This document shows, in pieces, positions 28,438-37,916 of a stretch of DNA of 64,000 bases. The stretch is from an uncultured Christensenella sp. (lineage in GTDB: Bacteria; Bacillota; Clostridia; Christensenellales; Borkfalkiaceae), in contig CAJTUI010000007.1 of NCBI GenBank assembly GCA_910579705.1, positions 62,001 through 126,000 on the forward strand, written 5' to 3'. How positions within the stretch are numbered: position 1 is the stretch's first letter; each line of letters opens with the position of its first letter. Below the pieces are notes generated by a model. It was not told the DNA's origin. It worked only from the letters and a program-made list of their open reading frames with translations, and made no database searches. The position numbers and the translations under genes were made by a program.

Positions 28438-30690
28438 ATGATACAAAAACATAGAAAATCAATGATTTTCGCTTTGTCGGGCGTTCTGCTTGCGGCGCTG
28501 TCGTCGGTTTTGGTGTTAAGCGCCTGCAAATCGTATGCGTTTAACGACGTAACCGTCTATCACGGCGGCGAGCAGTACATTTCGCCGTCCGCGCTTGCGT
28601 TGCAGGACGGAAACGTGTACGTTTCGGACGCCACGGCAAATAAAGTTTACAAACTCGACGCGGACGGCGCGGTTACGGCAACACAGACTTTTAACGACGC
28701 CGTAAACAGCGTTTACGTTGACGGCGAAGACGTTTACGCGCTGGTCGGAGGGCTTGCGGGTGAAATTCACCTTCTCGACTCTTCGCTCAAAAAAGTGGGC
28801 AGGGCAGATACCCAGCACACCCCCAACGCGGCGGTTGTTGTCGGCGAAAAAATCTACGTTGCAAACCGTTTTTCAAACAGCGTGTCGGTCTATAACAAAG
28901 ACTTGTCCGGCGCGGCCGTTATAAAACTCGACGAAGGGAGAGAGCCTTTCGCCCTCGCTTACGCGCAGGGTAAAGTGTTTGTTGCGTGCCACTTGCCCGG
29001 CGGCGCGGCTAACGCGGACAGCGTTGCGGCCAACCTCATAGTCATCGACCCCGATACTCAGGCGGTCAAGACCAATATCGAACTTATTAACGGAACGGGC
29101 AGCGTAAAAGACATCGCCGTTTCCTCGGACGGAAACTACGTATATCTTTCCAATCTTTTCGCGCGTTACACCTATCCCACGTCACAGCTGGACAGGGGCT
29201 GGATTAACACCAACGGTATTACGATTGTAGACGCCGTGAACGAAGAAGTTTACGCGGGCGTGCTTTTGGACAGCGTTGAAAGGGGCGCGTCCAACCCTTG
29301 GGGCCTTGACGTTATCGGCGAAGGCGAGAACGCGAAGATAGTCTGCGCGATAAGCGGACTTGCGGAAATCTCCGTCGTAAACGAAAAGCAGATGTTTGAT
29401 AAAATCGCGGCTGTCGCTAACGACGAATACGGTTACACCGTTTCAGAAATCGTAGACCGCGTCGAATTCCTTGCGGACTGCTCCGAGCGCTACGCCATAG
29501 GCGGCAACGGCCTGCGCGACTTGCAGCTCGTCGAGGACGGAAATACGGCTTACGCGTATATGACCCAGTATTTCGACGGCGCGATAGTAAGGGCGTCGCT
29601 CACGCCCGACGAGGAAAGCGGCAAGCTTGAAACCACGCAGTATCTCATAGGTTCTCAGGGCAAGCCCACCACGGCGCGCCTCGGAGAAATTCTCTGGTAT
29701 GACGGCACGTATTGCTATCAGTCCTGGGAGTCCTGCGCAAGCTGTCACCCCGACGCGCGTGCTGACGGCTTTAACTGGGATAACCTTAACGACGGACTCG
29801 GCAACCCCAAACAGGCGAAGAGTATGGTTTACTCGCACCGCACCCCGCCCGAAATGATTACGGGCGCGCGTGAAACCGCGGAGCTTGCGGTAAGAAAGGG
29901 TATGCAGTTCATTCAGTTCAATACGATGGAAGAAGAATACCTCTGCTGTATAGACGATTATCTCAAATCGCTCAAACCCGTGCAGAGCCCTTATCTCAAC
30001 CGCGACGGCACGCTTACGGAAGCGGCTAAGCGCGGCGAGAAGCTGTTTGAAGAATACAATTGCAACACCTGCCATTCGGGTCCGTTCTACACCGATTTGC
30101 AGATGCACCCGTCGACTTCGCTCGATACGGACGACACCTGGGAAACGAGGGATTTCGATACCCCGACCCTTATAGAAATCTGGCGTACGGCGCCCTATAT
30201 GTTTAACGGCAGCGCCGCGACGATGCAGGAGGCGGTAGAGTACTTCATCAGAACGGACGGCAAGACCGCGACCAAAGAGCAGATTAACGACCTTTCCGAG
30301 TATATTCTTTCCATAGGCGACAGCGGCGAGCTGTACGGCGTAGAGCAGGTGTTCTTCGACAGGAACGACGGCACGGACGCCTTGGCGGTAACCCTTCTCG
30401 TTCCCGGCAGGACAATGACGGAAGTGACCGTAAGAAAGCAGTGGGATACCGATAAGAAAGCGCTTGTCACCGTAACGCTGTACGACGAGAAAAACGGCAA
30501 GATAGGCGATTCCGTATACGCAGTGCTTTCGGGTATGGAAACGGGCGACTACGCATCGTTCAAGATGAAGATGCAGATCCCCGAGGACCTCAAACACAAG
30601 AGCTATTACGAAATAACCATACAAAACGCGGACAACACGTCCGAATATCTGGCGACAACGCTCAGAGTTTATTATATCGAGGAGGACTAA
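28438..30690 (+). CDS. Beta-propeller plus dihaem peroxidase-like cytochrome c lipoprotein
   Basis: A 750-residue lipoprotein (lipobox LSAC, C30) with a strong AAGGAGG ribosome site. Residues about 40-400 form a YncE/YVTN-type beta-propeller (VYVSDATANKVYKL, IYVANRFSNSVSVYN, YVYLSNL). Two haem c sites follow at 433-437 (CASCH) and 542-546 (CNTCH), with the peroxidase/MauG-like segment TPTLIEIWRTAPYMFNGSAATMQEA, in which the Met may be a haem ligand. A C-terminal beta domain ends the chain. This is the architecture of extracytoplasmic dihaem enzymes that oxidise peroxide, proteins or other substrates. It is encoded directly after the haem-attachment genes, so the haems are likely fitted. The substrate is unknown. 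Confidence 0.85.
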   Translation: MIQKHRKSMIFALSGVLLAALSSVLVLSACKSYAFNDVTVYHGGEQYISPSALALQDGNVYVSDATANKVYKLDADGAVTATQTFNDAVNSVYVDGEDVYALVGGLAGEIHLLDSSLKKVGRADTQHTPNAAVVVGEKIYVANRFSNSVSVYNKDLSGAAVIKLDEGREPFALAYAQGKVFVACHLPGGAANADSVAANLIVIDPDTQAVKTNIELINGTGSVKDIAVSSDGNYVYLSNLFARYTYPTSQLDRGWINTNGITIVDAVNEEVYAGVLLDSVERGASNPWGLDVIGEGENAKIVCAISGLAEISVVNEKQMFDKIAAVANDEYGYTVSEIVDRVEFLADCSERYAIGGNGLRDLQLVEDGNTAYAYMTQYFDGAIVRASLTPDEESGKLETTQYLIGSQGKPTTARLGEILWYDGTYCYQSWESCASCHPDARADGFNWDNLNDGLGNPKQAKSMVYSHRTPPEMITGARETAELAVRKGMQFIQFNTMEEEYLCCIDDYLKSLKPVQSPYLNRDGTLTEAAKRGEKLFEEYNCNTCHSGPFYTDLQMHPSTSLDTDDTWETRDFDTPTLIEIWRTAPYMFNGSAATMQEAVEYFIRTDGKTATKEQINDLSEYILSIGDSGELYGVEQVFFDRNDGTDALAVTLLVPGRTMTEVTVRKQWDTDKKALVTVTLYDEKNGKIGDSVYAVLSGMETGDYASFKMKMQIPEDLKHKSYYEITIQNADNTSEYLATTLRVYYIEED

Positions 30691-30693
30691 GCG

Positions 30694-33600
30694 GTGAAAC
30701 TGACAAAGAAAAGAAAAATTTTAGTGGCTGTACTTGCCGCGGCAATGGTTTCCTGCGTTGTCGGCGCGGGCTGTCAATCGGCTGTCAAAGGCTACAAAGA
30801 CCCCGGCGTTTCCTCAACGCTTACCGACCTTAACAACAAAAACGTAAGCGGCGCGCAGTACTACGGCAACCTTGAAAAAGTTGCGGAAAACTACGCCTCC
30901 GAATATATCATGAGCCGTCATAAACCTATGGCCGGTTCGTTCTACGCATATACCGAGGGCGTAACCGACGACCTTGCGGGCGTAGAAGGCAGCGAGGGCA
31001 ACGAGGGCGTGTTCTGGCCCGGCTCCCAGCTGGTTAAAATCTCGCTCACGGACGATTCAGAAACCGTGCTCATCGACTCCCCCGACGGAGTCGTGCGCGA
31101 CCCCGACGTATCTCCCGACGGCACGAAAGTAGTGTTCAGCTGGAAGACCAGCCGCACCAAGGACGATTATCACCTCTACATCTACGATCTGGAAGAGGGC
31201 GATTATCAGCAGATTACGTTCGGACAGGGCATCAGCGATATAGAGCCGAAGTGGCTCCCCAACGGCAAGATAGTGTTCTCTTCGTCGAGAGCAATCCAGA
31301 TTGTCGACTGCTGGAAGACCCCCGTTTCCAACCTCTACGTCTGCAACGCCGACGGCAGCGATATGATCCGCGTCGGCTACGACCAGGTTCACACCACCTA
31401 TCCCACGGTAACTGAAGACGGAAGAGTTCTCTATACCCGCTGGGACTACAACGACCGCACTCAGATGTTCGTACAGGCGCTGTTCCAGATGAACCCCGAC
31501 GGCACCAACCAGACCGCGGTCTTCGGAAACAACTCCAACAACCCCACAACGGTTATGCACACCGTGGAGGTCCCCGGCGCGTCGAGCAAGTATCTCACGA
31601 TAGTTTCGGGCCACCACGTAGTTCAGGGCGGTAAACTCGCCTGGATAGACACCGCGGTAGAGCGCGACGGCAAGTCGCCTCTGACCTACGTCCGCGAGAA
31701 AGCCGAAAGCGGCGAAAGCATCGACACTCTCGGTCAGGCGGGCACGATTTACAAGTTCCCCGTTGCGCTCAACGAATACGAAATGTTCTATTCGAAGGCT
31801 CCTTCCTGGGCAAGCAGTAAACAGGAAACCAAATTCGACCTTTACTACTACAACGCAAGAACCGGCGAGGAAACAAAGGTTGCGGACGGTAGCAGAATAG
31901 CCTGCTCGCAGATTTCCCCCATACGTACGCGCAAGCTCTTCAACCGCCCCAGTATGGTAAACTACAACACCAACGTCGGCACGTACTACGTCGCTAACGT
32001 ATACGAGGGCGACCCCGTAGCGGGCGTTAATAAGGGCGACATCAAATACCTCAGGGTAGTCGCGCTCGGTTACAGGCCTTACGCGGTCGGCTCGGTTTCT
32101 GCGGGTAACAGTGACGCATATCCCAACGGCTACGGCACTTCCGACCCGTCCACGCCCGTAGGCGTAGCAAACTCGACCTGGGACGTCAAGAAAGTAATCG
32201 GTATCGTTCCCGTAGAGGCGGACGGCTCGGTTATGTTCAGCTGTCCCTCGGACGAACCCGTTTACTTCCAGCTACTGGATAAAGACGGACTTATGATACA
32301 GTCGATGCGTAGCTGGTCAACTCTTATGCCCGGCGAAACGTTCTCCTGCGTCGGCTGTCACGAAAGCAAGAACTCCGTTCCCAACAACGGCGGCACGGTA
32401 ACCCTTGCAATGAAAAAGGGCGTTCAGAAATTACAGAAAGATTTATGGATGACCACGCCCGAATACGATAATTACGACCCTTATAAAGACTATAAAGGTT
32501 TCAGCTATTCCAACGAAATCCAGCCCATTCTCGACCAGAGCTGTATCGCTTGCCACACCGACGTGGAAGAGGCAAACAGAAGGCTCGGCAGCTCGGGCTC
32601 GTCGCAGGATATCGGCAATCCCGTAATTGACAACGGCTGGAAATACACCGTAACCACCAAGTCCGCAAGCGTGGGCGACTGGCAGTCTGCCGACTTCAAC
32701 CCCGACTGGACAGAATCATTACAGCCCTTCGGCAGCGATTCGAGCAGCAGCGTCAAATGGGGCGCAAGCGAAGACGCGTGCTTCTATATGACCAAAAAGT
32801 TCACTCTTACAAGTCTTGAAGGCACGTTCTATATCAACTGGCAGTACGACGAAGACGCTGTTCTTTACCTCAACGGCACTCTTATCCAGACTGGTAACAG
32901 CTACGTAACGGGCACAAGGTCGTTCGAGCTTTCGTCTTCCCAGAAAGCGCTTTTGAAGGTCGGTGAAAACGTGCTCACGGCGCGCGCATATAACGCGACC
33001 GGCGGTTCGTATATGTTTGTACAGCTTACAAACAAGAACGGCAGCACAAGCGGCCCCGTTGAAAAAGCGGTTGCGCTTACCTCGGACCTCCGTACGGCAA
33101 GCCGCGACAAGGTAGATTACTATCTTTCCTATCTCGTCCTTACAGACGCGTTCCTCAAAGGCGGTTCCTACTACGTAGGCCGGCCCACCAACAATATAAC
33201 CAACTGGATAGGCGGTATGAGCGAACCTCAGATGATAGACGCTTATCAGTACGGCTCGACAAAGAGCGGCATTATCGACAAGCTTATGAACGGACACAAG
33301 GGCGTTCAGCTTGCAAAAGAAGACATTATGCGCATAGCGGCCTGGATAGACCTCGGCGTTCCTTTCAGGGGCGCGTATAACGAGGCGTCCTCGAACTGGA
33401 ACTCCAAGGCGATGGGCGAGGCGGAAAGGCGCCAGAATATGCGCGATTACTACACTACGATTGATAAGCTCAACAAGGCAAAGCTTGCAGGCAAGTTCAC
33501 CAATAAGAAAGTCACTATCGAATACTACGACAGGGACGATAACTTTATCGGCGCGGCGGAAAGCAAGCACCTTACAACGCTCTATCTCGACCAGAAAATC

Positions 33601-34344
33601 CAGCCGGGCGACAAAGTGGTCGTAACTCTTCCCAAGGGCAGCAACTATATCTGGTTCAACCTCACCCCGAAGATGAAGATTTCACTTCAATACTGCCCCG
33701 ACGGTACGTTCACCTATATCGTTCCCGAATACGCGGCGCTCGTTCTGCCCAAACTGACGGTAGACGCAACCAGCGGCCAGAATAACCAGTACGTTTATAC
33801 GCATCCTACGATTACGGCGTTCCTGCCCTCGGACGAAGATCTGAGCGCGCTTTACAACGTAGCGCTTAATCCTTACGATATGCCTTACAAGAACGAGGGC
33901 GCAAGGATAACGGCGGGCAGCACCTGGGAAAACGACGGCTACGGCAACTTTATGCCCGCCAACGCGTTTGACGGATTTACCACCAACCGCAGCCACGCCA
34001 ACAACGACGTTCCCGACCAGAGCTGGGGCCCCGACAAAAACGCGAATCCCGCAGACATCTGGCTCAAAGTCGATTTCGGCAGAGAAGTAGAGCTTTCGTA
34101 TTTCAATCTTTATATCCGTGCGGATTTCCCTCACGACGCGTATATAACCGAACTCACGCTCGAATTCTCGGACGGCAGCACCGTGACCTATAAGGATTTG
34201 AAGGAAACCAATCAGGCGCAGAAACTTACGCTTGAAAACAAGGTTAAAACCACTTCCGTCAAGATTAAGGATATCAAGACTTCCAAGGCGGACTGGTTCG
34301 CTATTTCGGAGTTTGAATGTTACGGAACAAACGTAATCAAATAA
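30694..34344 (+). CDS. PD40/hydrazine-synthase-alpha-like cytochrome c lipoprotein with binding domains
   Basis: A 1,216-residue lipoprotein starting at GTG after GAGGAGG, with lipobox GAGC (C27). The N-terminal half has PD40/TolB-like propeller repeats (DPDVSPDGTKVVFSW, IEPKWLPNGKIVFSSSR, YPTVTEDGRVLYTRWD). Haem sites follow at 552-556 (CVGCH), preceded by the family-typical QSMRSWSTLMPGE, and at 617-621 (CIACH). This core resembles the hydrazine synthase alpha-subunit superfamily, whose members outside anammox bacteria have unknown functions. After the second haem a galactose-binding-like jelly roll is inserted (DAVLYLNGTLIQTG), and an F5/8 discoidin-like domain closes the protein (AFDGFTTNRSHANN...DIWLKVDFGREVEL). 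Haem plus carbohydrate-binding modules suggest redox work on or near glycans (inference). Confidence 0.82.
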   Translation: MKLTKKRKILVAVLAAAMVSCVVGAGCQSAVKGYKDPGVSSTLTDLNNKNVSGAQYYGNLEKVAENYASEYIMSRHKPMAGSFYAYTEGVTDDLAGVEGSEGNEGVFWPGSQLVKISLTDDSETVLIDSPDGVVRDPDVSPDGTKVVFSWKTSRTKDDYHLYIYDLEEGDYQQITFGQGISDIEPKWLPNGKIVFSSSRAIQIVDCWKTPVSNLYVCNADGSDMIRVGYDQVHTTYPTVTEDGRVLYTRWDYNDRTQMFVQALFQMNPDGTNQTAVFGNNSNNPTTVMHTVEVPGASSKYLTIVSGHHVVQGGKLAWIDTAVERDGKSPLTYVREKAESGESIDTLGQAGTIYKFPVALNEYEMFYSKAPSWASSKQETKFDLYYYNARTGEETKVADGSRIACSQISPIRTRKLFNRPSMVNYNTNVGTYYVANVYEGDPVAGVNKGDIKYLRVVALGYRPYAVGSVSAGNSDAYPNGYGTSDPSTPVGVANSTWDVKKVIGIVPVEADGSVMFSCPSDEPVYFQLLDKDGLMIQSMRSWSTLMPGETFSCVGCHESKNSVPNNGGTVTLAMKKGVQKLQKDLWMTTPEYDNYDPYKDYKGFSYSNEIQPILDQSCIACHTDVEEANRRLGSSGSSQDIGNPVIDNGWKYTVTTKSASVGDWQSADFNPDWTESLQPFGSDSSSSVKWGASEDACFYMTKKFTLTSLEGTFYINWQYDEDAVLYLNGTLIQTGNSYVTGTRSFELSSSQKALLKVGENVLTARAYNATGGSYMFVQLTNKNGSTSGPVEKAVALTSDLRTASRDKVDYYLSYLVLTDAFLKGGSYYVGRPTNNITNWIGGMSEPQMIDAYQYGSTKSGIIDKLMNGHKGVQLAKEDIMRIAAWIDLGVPFRGAYNEASSNWNSKAMGEAERRQNMRDYYTTIDKLNKAKLAGKFTNKKVTIEYYDRDDNFIGAAESKHLTTLYLDQKIQPGDKVVVTLPKGSNYIWFNLTPKMKISLQYCPDGTFTYIVPEYAALVLPKLTVDATSGQNNQYVYTHPTITAFLPSDEDLSALYNVALNPYDMPYKNEGARITAGSTWENDGYGNFMPANAFDGFTTNRSHANNDVPDQSWGPDKNANPADIWLKVDFGREVELSYFNLYIRADFPHDAYITELTLEFSDGSTVTYKDLKETNQAQKLTLENKVKTTSVKIKDIKTSKADWFAISEFECYGTNVIK

Positions 34345-34364
34345 TTTAAATAAGGAGAAAAAAG

Positions 34365-36083
34365 ATGAAAAGAAACTGGAAATTTATTACCGTTGCTCTG
34401 TGTATGGTATTTGTTTTCGCAGCTACCGCGCTCGCGGCTTGTAACGACAAGCCCACGAAACCCGAAGTGGGAATCGTGTCGGGCACTACGATTGACGAAA
34501 GCGGAGAGGCATTGCCCGGCGTATCGGTATATTACAACGAAGAAGACTTTGTCGAGTCCGACGATAACGGCAATTTCGAAATCAAGGACGTTAAGGTCGG
34601 CGCGCTGACGCTTAAAGCGCAGGACTACGGCTACGCCCAGACCGTTAAGGAAATTACGGAAAAAGATTTCAACAACGAAGGAAACGCCAACGTCAAAGTC
34701 GTTCTCAAAGAGGGCAAGGGCACGATCAAAGGCTATATCACCGTAAGCGGCAGCACCAAGAGAATTGCGGGCGCCACCGTAAAGATTAACGGCACGTCTA
34801 TTTCAACCACCTCCGACGAGAAGGGCAATTACGAACTTAAAGAAGTTCCTATGCTTCAACAGAGGACTATCATAGTTTCCAAGGCGGGCTATGAGGATTT
34901 GAACAAGACCGTAACAAAGAGAAGTTACAACCTTGAAACGGGTATCTTTGCGACCAACTTCCAGCTTGTTGAACAGGACCTCGATTTCCTGCCCGGACTG
35001 AAACCCAACGAGCTTGAATCCGCTCCCCTGCTTGACGCGGGTAAGACCGTTATCAGAAGCAACGAAATGAGAAATTACTTCTCGGTCAGCCGCGACAACA
35101 TCGAGGGTTCCAGCAAGGTCGAAGACCACTCCGAAGGTTTCTGCCTCAACGCAAACACCGCGGAAGTACGCGGCAATATGGTTGCGTTTGCTTACGCGAA
35201 AGTTAATATCGACGACAACCACAAATTCCTTACCGCTCACGCCAGAGTATTCTTCGGCCAGAACGGCGCGTCCAGAGAGGACGAACTTGCAGGCAACTTC
35301 GCCAACAGCTCGCTTGCAAAGCTCGGTCTGTTTGTAGTCGACGAGGAAGGCAATTTTATCAACGACAGCCGTTTCGGCGCTTTCACGGAAATCAGAACAG
35401 AATCGTTTACTCCCGTAACGTTTGATTTGTCGTCTTTGAAAGGCCAAACCGTTACTATTTTCCTCGGCACGATGACGGGTTATCACTGCTGTCTTAACCG
35501 CGTAGAGTTCACTTCTGCCGCTCCTTCGTATATGACGGTTAACGGCGTTGAAGGCCTCGGCCAGCTCCTTATAACTGGCAAGACCGACAAAACTTCGTTC
35601 AATGCGGACGAACTCAATGCAGAGTGGTCCAACGGCGGCGGCGCGGCGAAAGTTTCCGCGGGTATAACGCTCAACGGAACGGACCCTTGGAAGGCTGAAC
35701 ACTTCAATCCCGACGATCCTCAGCCCGTCAACTCCTATATGCACATCACCACGGATATAACCGCGGCTATGACGAAACTCACCGTTGATGCGACCATACT
35801 CAACCTCAACGACTGTATGGACCCCGGCAACAGCACCGATCAGGGACCTTACTATCCGTACGTTGCGCTTATCCTTCTCGATAAGAACGGCAATCTGCTC
35901 AACACAATCGAGTGGGAATGCCCTTGGAAAGATATAGCGGGCCTCAACGACGAGAACAAGGCAATCAAGCTTGAATACGACTTGTCCAACTATGTCGGCG
36001 ACGATATAACCGTAGTTCTTGCGGCTAACGTAGGTTACCGTGCAACGATAACTAACGTAGCTTTCGGGGCTGCTCAGGCTTAA
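34365..36083 (+). CDS. Lipoprotein with carboxypeptidase-regulatory-like domains
   Basis: A 572-residue lipoprotein (Cys in LAACNDK near residue 26), 20 bases after the cytochrome gene, with AAGGAGAAAAAAG upstream. Two tandem CarboxypepD_reg-like beta domains start the mature chain (SGTTIDESGEALPGVSVYYN and IKGYITVSGSTKRIAGATVK). Two beta-sandwich regions follow that resemble each other (LTAHARVFFGQ...VTIFLGTMTGYHCCLNRVEF and LTVDATILNLN...ITVVLAANVGYRATITNVAF). No catalytic residues are apparent. It is likely a binding or spacer partner of the cytochromes at the surface. Confidence 0.75.
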   Translation: MKRNWKFITVALCMVFVFAATALAACNDKPTKPEVGIVSGTTIDESGEALPGVSVYYNEEDFVESDDNGNFEIKDVKVGALTLKAQDYGYAQTVKEITEKDFNNEGNANVKVVLKEGKGTIKGYITVSGSTKRIAGATVKINGTSISTTSDEKGNYELKEVPMLQQRTIIVSKAGYEDLNKTVTKRSYNLETGIFATNFQLVEQDLDFLPGLKPNELESAPLLDAGKTVIRSNEMRNYFSVSRDNIEGSSKVEDHSEGFCLNANTAEVRGNMVAFAYAKVNIDDNHKFLTAHARVFFGQNGASREDELAGNFANSSLAKLGLFVVDEEGNFINDSRFGAFTEIRTESFTPVTFDLSSLKGQTVTIFLGTMTGYHCCLNRVEFTSAAPSYMTVNGVEGLGQLLITGKTDKTSFNADELNAEWSNGGGAAKVSAGITLNGTDPWKAEHFNPDDPQPVNSYMHITTDITAAMTKLTVDATILNLNDCMDPGNSTDQGPYYPYVALILLDKNGNLLNTIEWECPWKDIAGLNDENKAIKLEYDLSNYVGDDITVVLAANVGYRATITNVAFGAAQA

Positions 36084-36097
36084 ATTTAAACAAACGG

Positions 36098-36126
36098 AAA
36101 TGGTCACCTCGCAGTGACCATTTTCT
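36098..36126 (+). terminator. Probable terminator after the cytochrome unit
   Basis: A 10 bp stem (AAATGGTCAC / GTGACCATTT) with a six-base loop is followed by TTTTCT. The short T-run makes it moderate in strength; read-through into the phosphoesterase gene is possible because no clear promoter was found before 36153. Confidence 0.65.
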
Positions 36127-36152
36127 GTAAAAAATAAGGTTAAGGATAATTT

Positions 36153-37325
36153 ATGAATGCAATCGGTAAATTAATTGCGTCCGTAACGGCAACGGCGGCG
36201 GTCTGCGCCGCCGCGCTGTCGGCGGGCGTCGCCGCGGGCGCCGAAACGGAGTTCGACAAGGGCAGAATGCTGTACGTCGAAAAACAATCGGGCAGCGATT
36301 TCGTTATACTTCAATTCACCGACACGCACGTCCAGAGCGCCGTGCACGGTCAGCGCGAAGTGTTTCCCGTTATGAGCAAGTGGGTTGAAGAGGTCAATCC
36401 CGATATGATAGTCGTCACGGGCGACGGCGTGAACGGAACGGCTGACGGCAACGATATGAAAGCGCTTATAAGCGCAATGAACGGTTATGAACGGCCTTGG
36501 GCGTACGTGTTCGGAAACCACGAAAAGGACGGCGGACTGGGCATAAGGGGCAATTCCGCCATACTTCGCGAAGAGGCAATGCGGGACGGGACGTATCTTC
36601 TGTACGACGAGGGTGTGTTTACGGAAGAGGGCCGATACGGCAACTACGTTGTAAACGTAGAGCGGCGCGGTAAAATCGTTTACAGCCTGTTTTTCTTTGA
36701 CAGCGGCAGGGAATACGAAACATTTCTTCCCTCGCAGACCAAGTGGTATGAAGAGGGCGTTAAAGCGCTCAGCGAGATGTATTGTGGTAAATACTCGCCG
36801 TTCGAGGGCTACGTAGTCCCGTCTATGGTTTTCCACCACATTCCCACGGACGAATACCAGTACGCGGCAAACGCCGTTTTAAAGGACAATTACGTGTATA
36901 CGGAAGAGGATAAGACGGAGTATACCTATGAAAAGGTCAAAGTCGGCAAGGTTCCCGCGGCGTTCGGCAGCGGTGCAAACTGGGAGTTTTCGTACGGCCA
37001 GCGCGACGCGCGCGTGAAGAACGCGAGAATACATAATACGGCGGCGGACAAGGCGCTCAAAGAATACGCTATGTACGAGGACGAGCGGAGCGAGGCGGGC
37101 TTTGTAAGCGTCGTCAAGGATTTGCACAGCACTACGCATCTGTTTTGCGGGCACCGCCACACCAACGACGCGACTATAACTTTCGAGGGGCTTACCTACA
37201 CGTTCGGCACAAAGACGGGCCCCGGCAACTCCGCGGACGGCAGACAGAGCGGCTGTACTGCTATAACGATAGCCGATAAGACGGCCGCGGTCAAAGTTGA
37301 GCACAAGTATAACAGAGAGGGGTAA
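36153..37325 (+). CDS. Secreted calcineurin-like metallophosphoesterase
   Basis: A 390-residue protein with a signal peptide (residues 1 to about 30, ending near AGA). The two-metal phosphoesterase motifs are present in order: FTDTHVQS, VVTGDGVNG, FGNHEKDG, FHHIP and CGHRHTND. Family members hydrolyse phosphomonoesters or phosphodiesters; the substrate cannot be read from sequence. Exported and placed with glycan genes, it may remove phosphate groups from phosphorylated glycans such as phosphomannans, but this is only a guess. The downstream gene starts three bases after its stop. Confidence 0.88.
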   Translation: MNAIGKLIASVTATAAVCAAALSAGVAAGAETEFDKGRMLYVEKQSGSDFVILQFTDTHVQSAVHGQREVFPVMSKWVEEVNPDMIVVTGDGVNGTADGNDMKALISAMNGYERPWAYVFGNHEKDGGLGIRGNSAILREEAMRDGTYLLYDEGVFTEEGRYGNYVVNVERRGKIVYSLFFFDSGREYETFLPSQTKWYEEGVKALSEMYCGKYSPFEGYVVPSMVFHHIPTDEYQYAANAVLKDNYVYTEEDKTEYTYEKVKVGKVPAAFGSGANWEFSYGQRDARVKNARIHNTAADKALKEYAMYEDERSEAGFVSVVKDLHSTTHLFCGHRHTNDATITFEGLTYTFGTKTGPGNSADGRQSGCTAITIADKTAAVKVEHKYNREG

Positions 37326-37328
37326 GAA

Positions 37329-37913
37329 ATGAAAAAGCGCAATTTATTTGTTGTTATTTTGTTTTGTATCGCCCTTGTGTTTACGCTGGCGGCTTGCGGA
37401 GGCGGCGAAAAACCCGACGGGCAGCCCTCGCGGCGCTATTGGGGAACGCTTGTCGGAACGGTAACAGAAAACGACGCGGGTCTTTCGGGCGTAAAAGTCA
37501 GATCGGGCGACGAAGAAACCGTGACGGACGAAAACGGAAACTATTCTATTAAGGTTTACGACAACGGCGCAACGGTCGTGTTTGAAAAACAGGGCTGTAT
37601 CACTCAGAAAAAGACGTTTAAAAGCTCGTCTTTCTACACCGACGAGATACGCTATGATTTCATTATGTTTATTTCCGCGAGAGTGGAAGGAACTGTGAGA
37701 AATGCGGACGGCGCGGCAGTGTCTGGCGCAACAATCACAATCGGCGTAAACAGCGTAGAAACGGACGCGGACGGAAAATTTGTTTTCGAAAGCGTTATAG
37801 GCACTTCAATGGTGCTCATAGCAGAGCACGGCGGAAAAACGGTGAGGAAGCCGCTGTACGCGGAAGATATGCGTACGGGCAATGTTACCGTAGAAATTAT
37901 TATGGAGAAATAA
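37329..37913 (+). CDS. Small lipoprotein with two carboxypeptidase-regulatory-like domains
   Basis: A 194-residue lipoprotein (Cys in LAACGGG) consisting of two CarboxypepD_reg-like beta-sandwich domains (GTVTENDAGLSGVKVRSGDE and VEGTVRNADGAAVSGATITI). It has no catalytic part. It sits between the phosphoesterase and a GH43-like lipoprotein with gaps of three bases on each side, so all three are translated from one message. It probably acts as a structural or binding component. Confidence 0.75.
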   Translation: MKKRNLFVVILFCIALVFTLAACGGGEKPDGQPSRRYWGTLVGTVTENDAGLSGVKVRSGDEETVTDENGNYSIKVYDNGATVVFEKQGCITQKKTFKSSSFYTDEIRYDFIMFISARVEGTVRNADGAAVSGATITIGVNSVETDADGKFVFESVIGTSMVLIAEHGGKTVRKPLYAEDMRTGNVTVEIIMEK

Positions 37914-37916
37914 TAA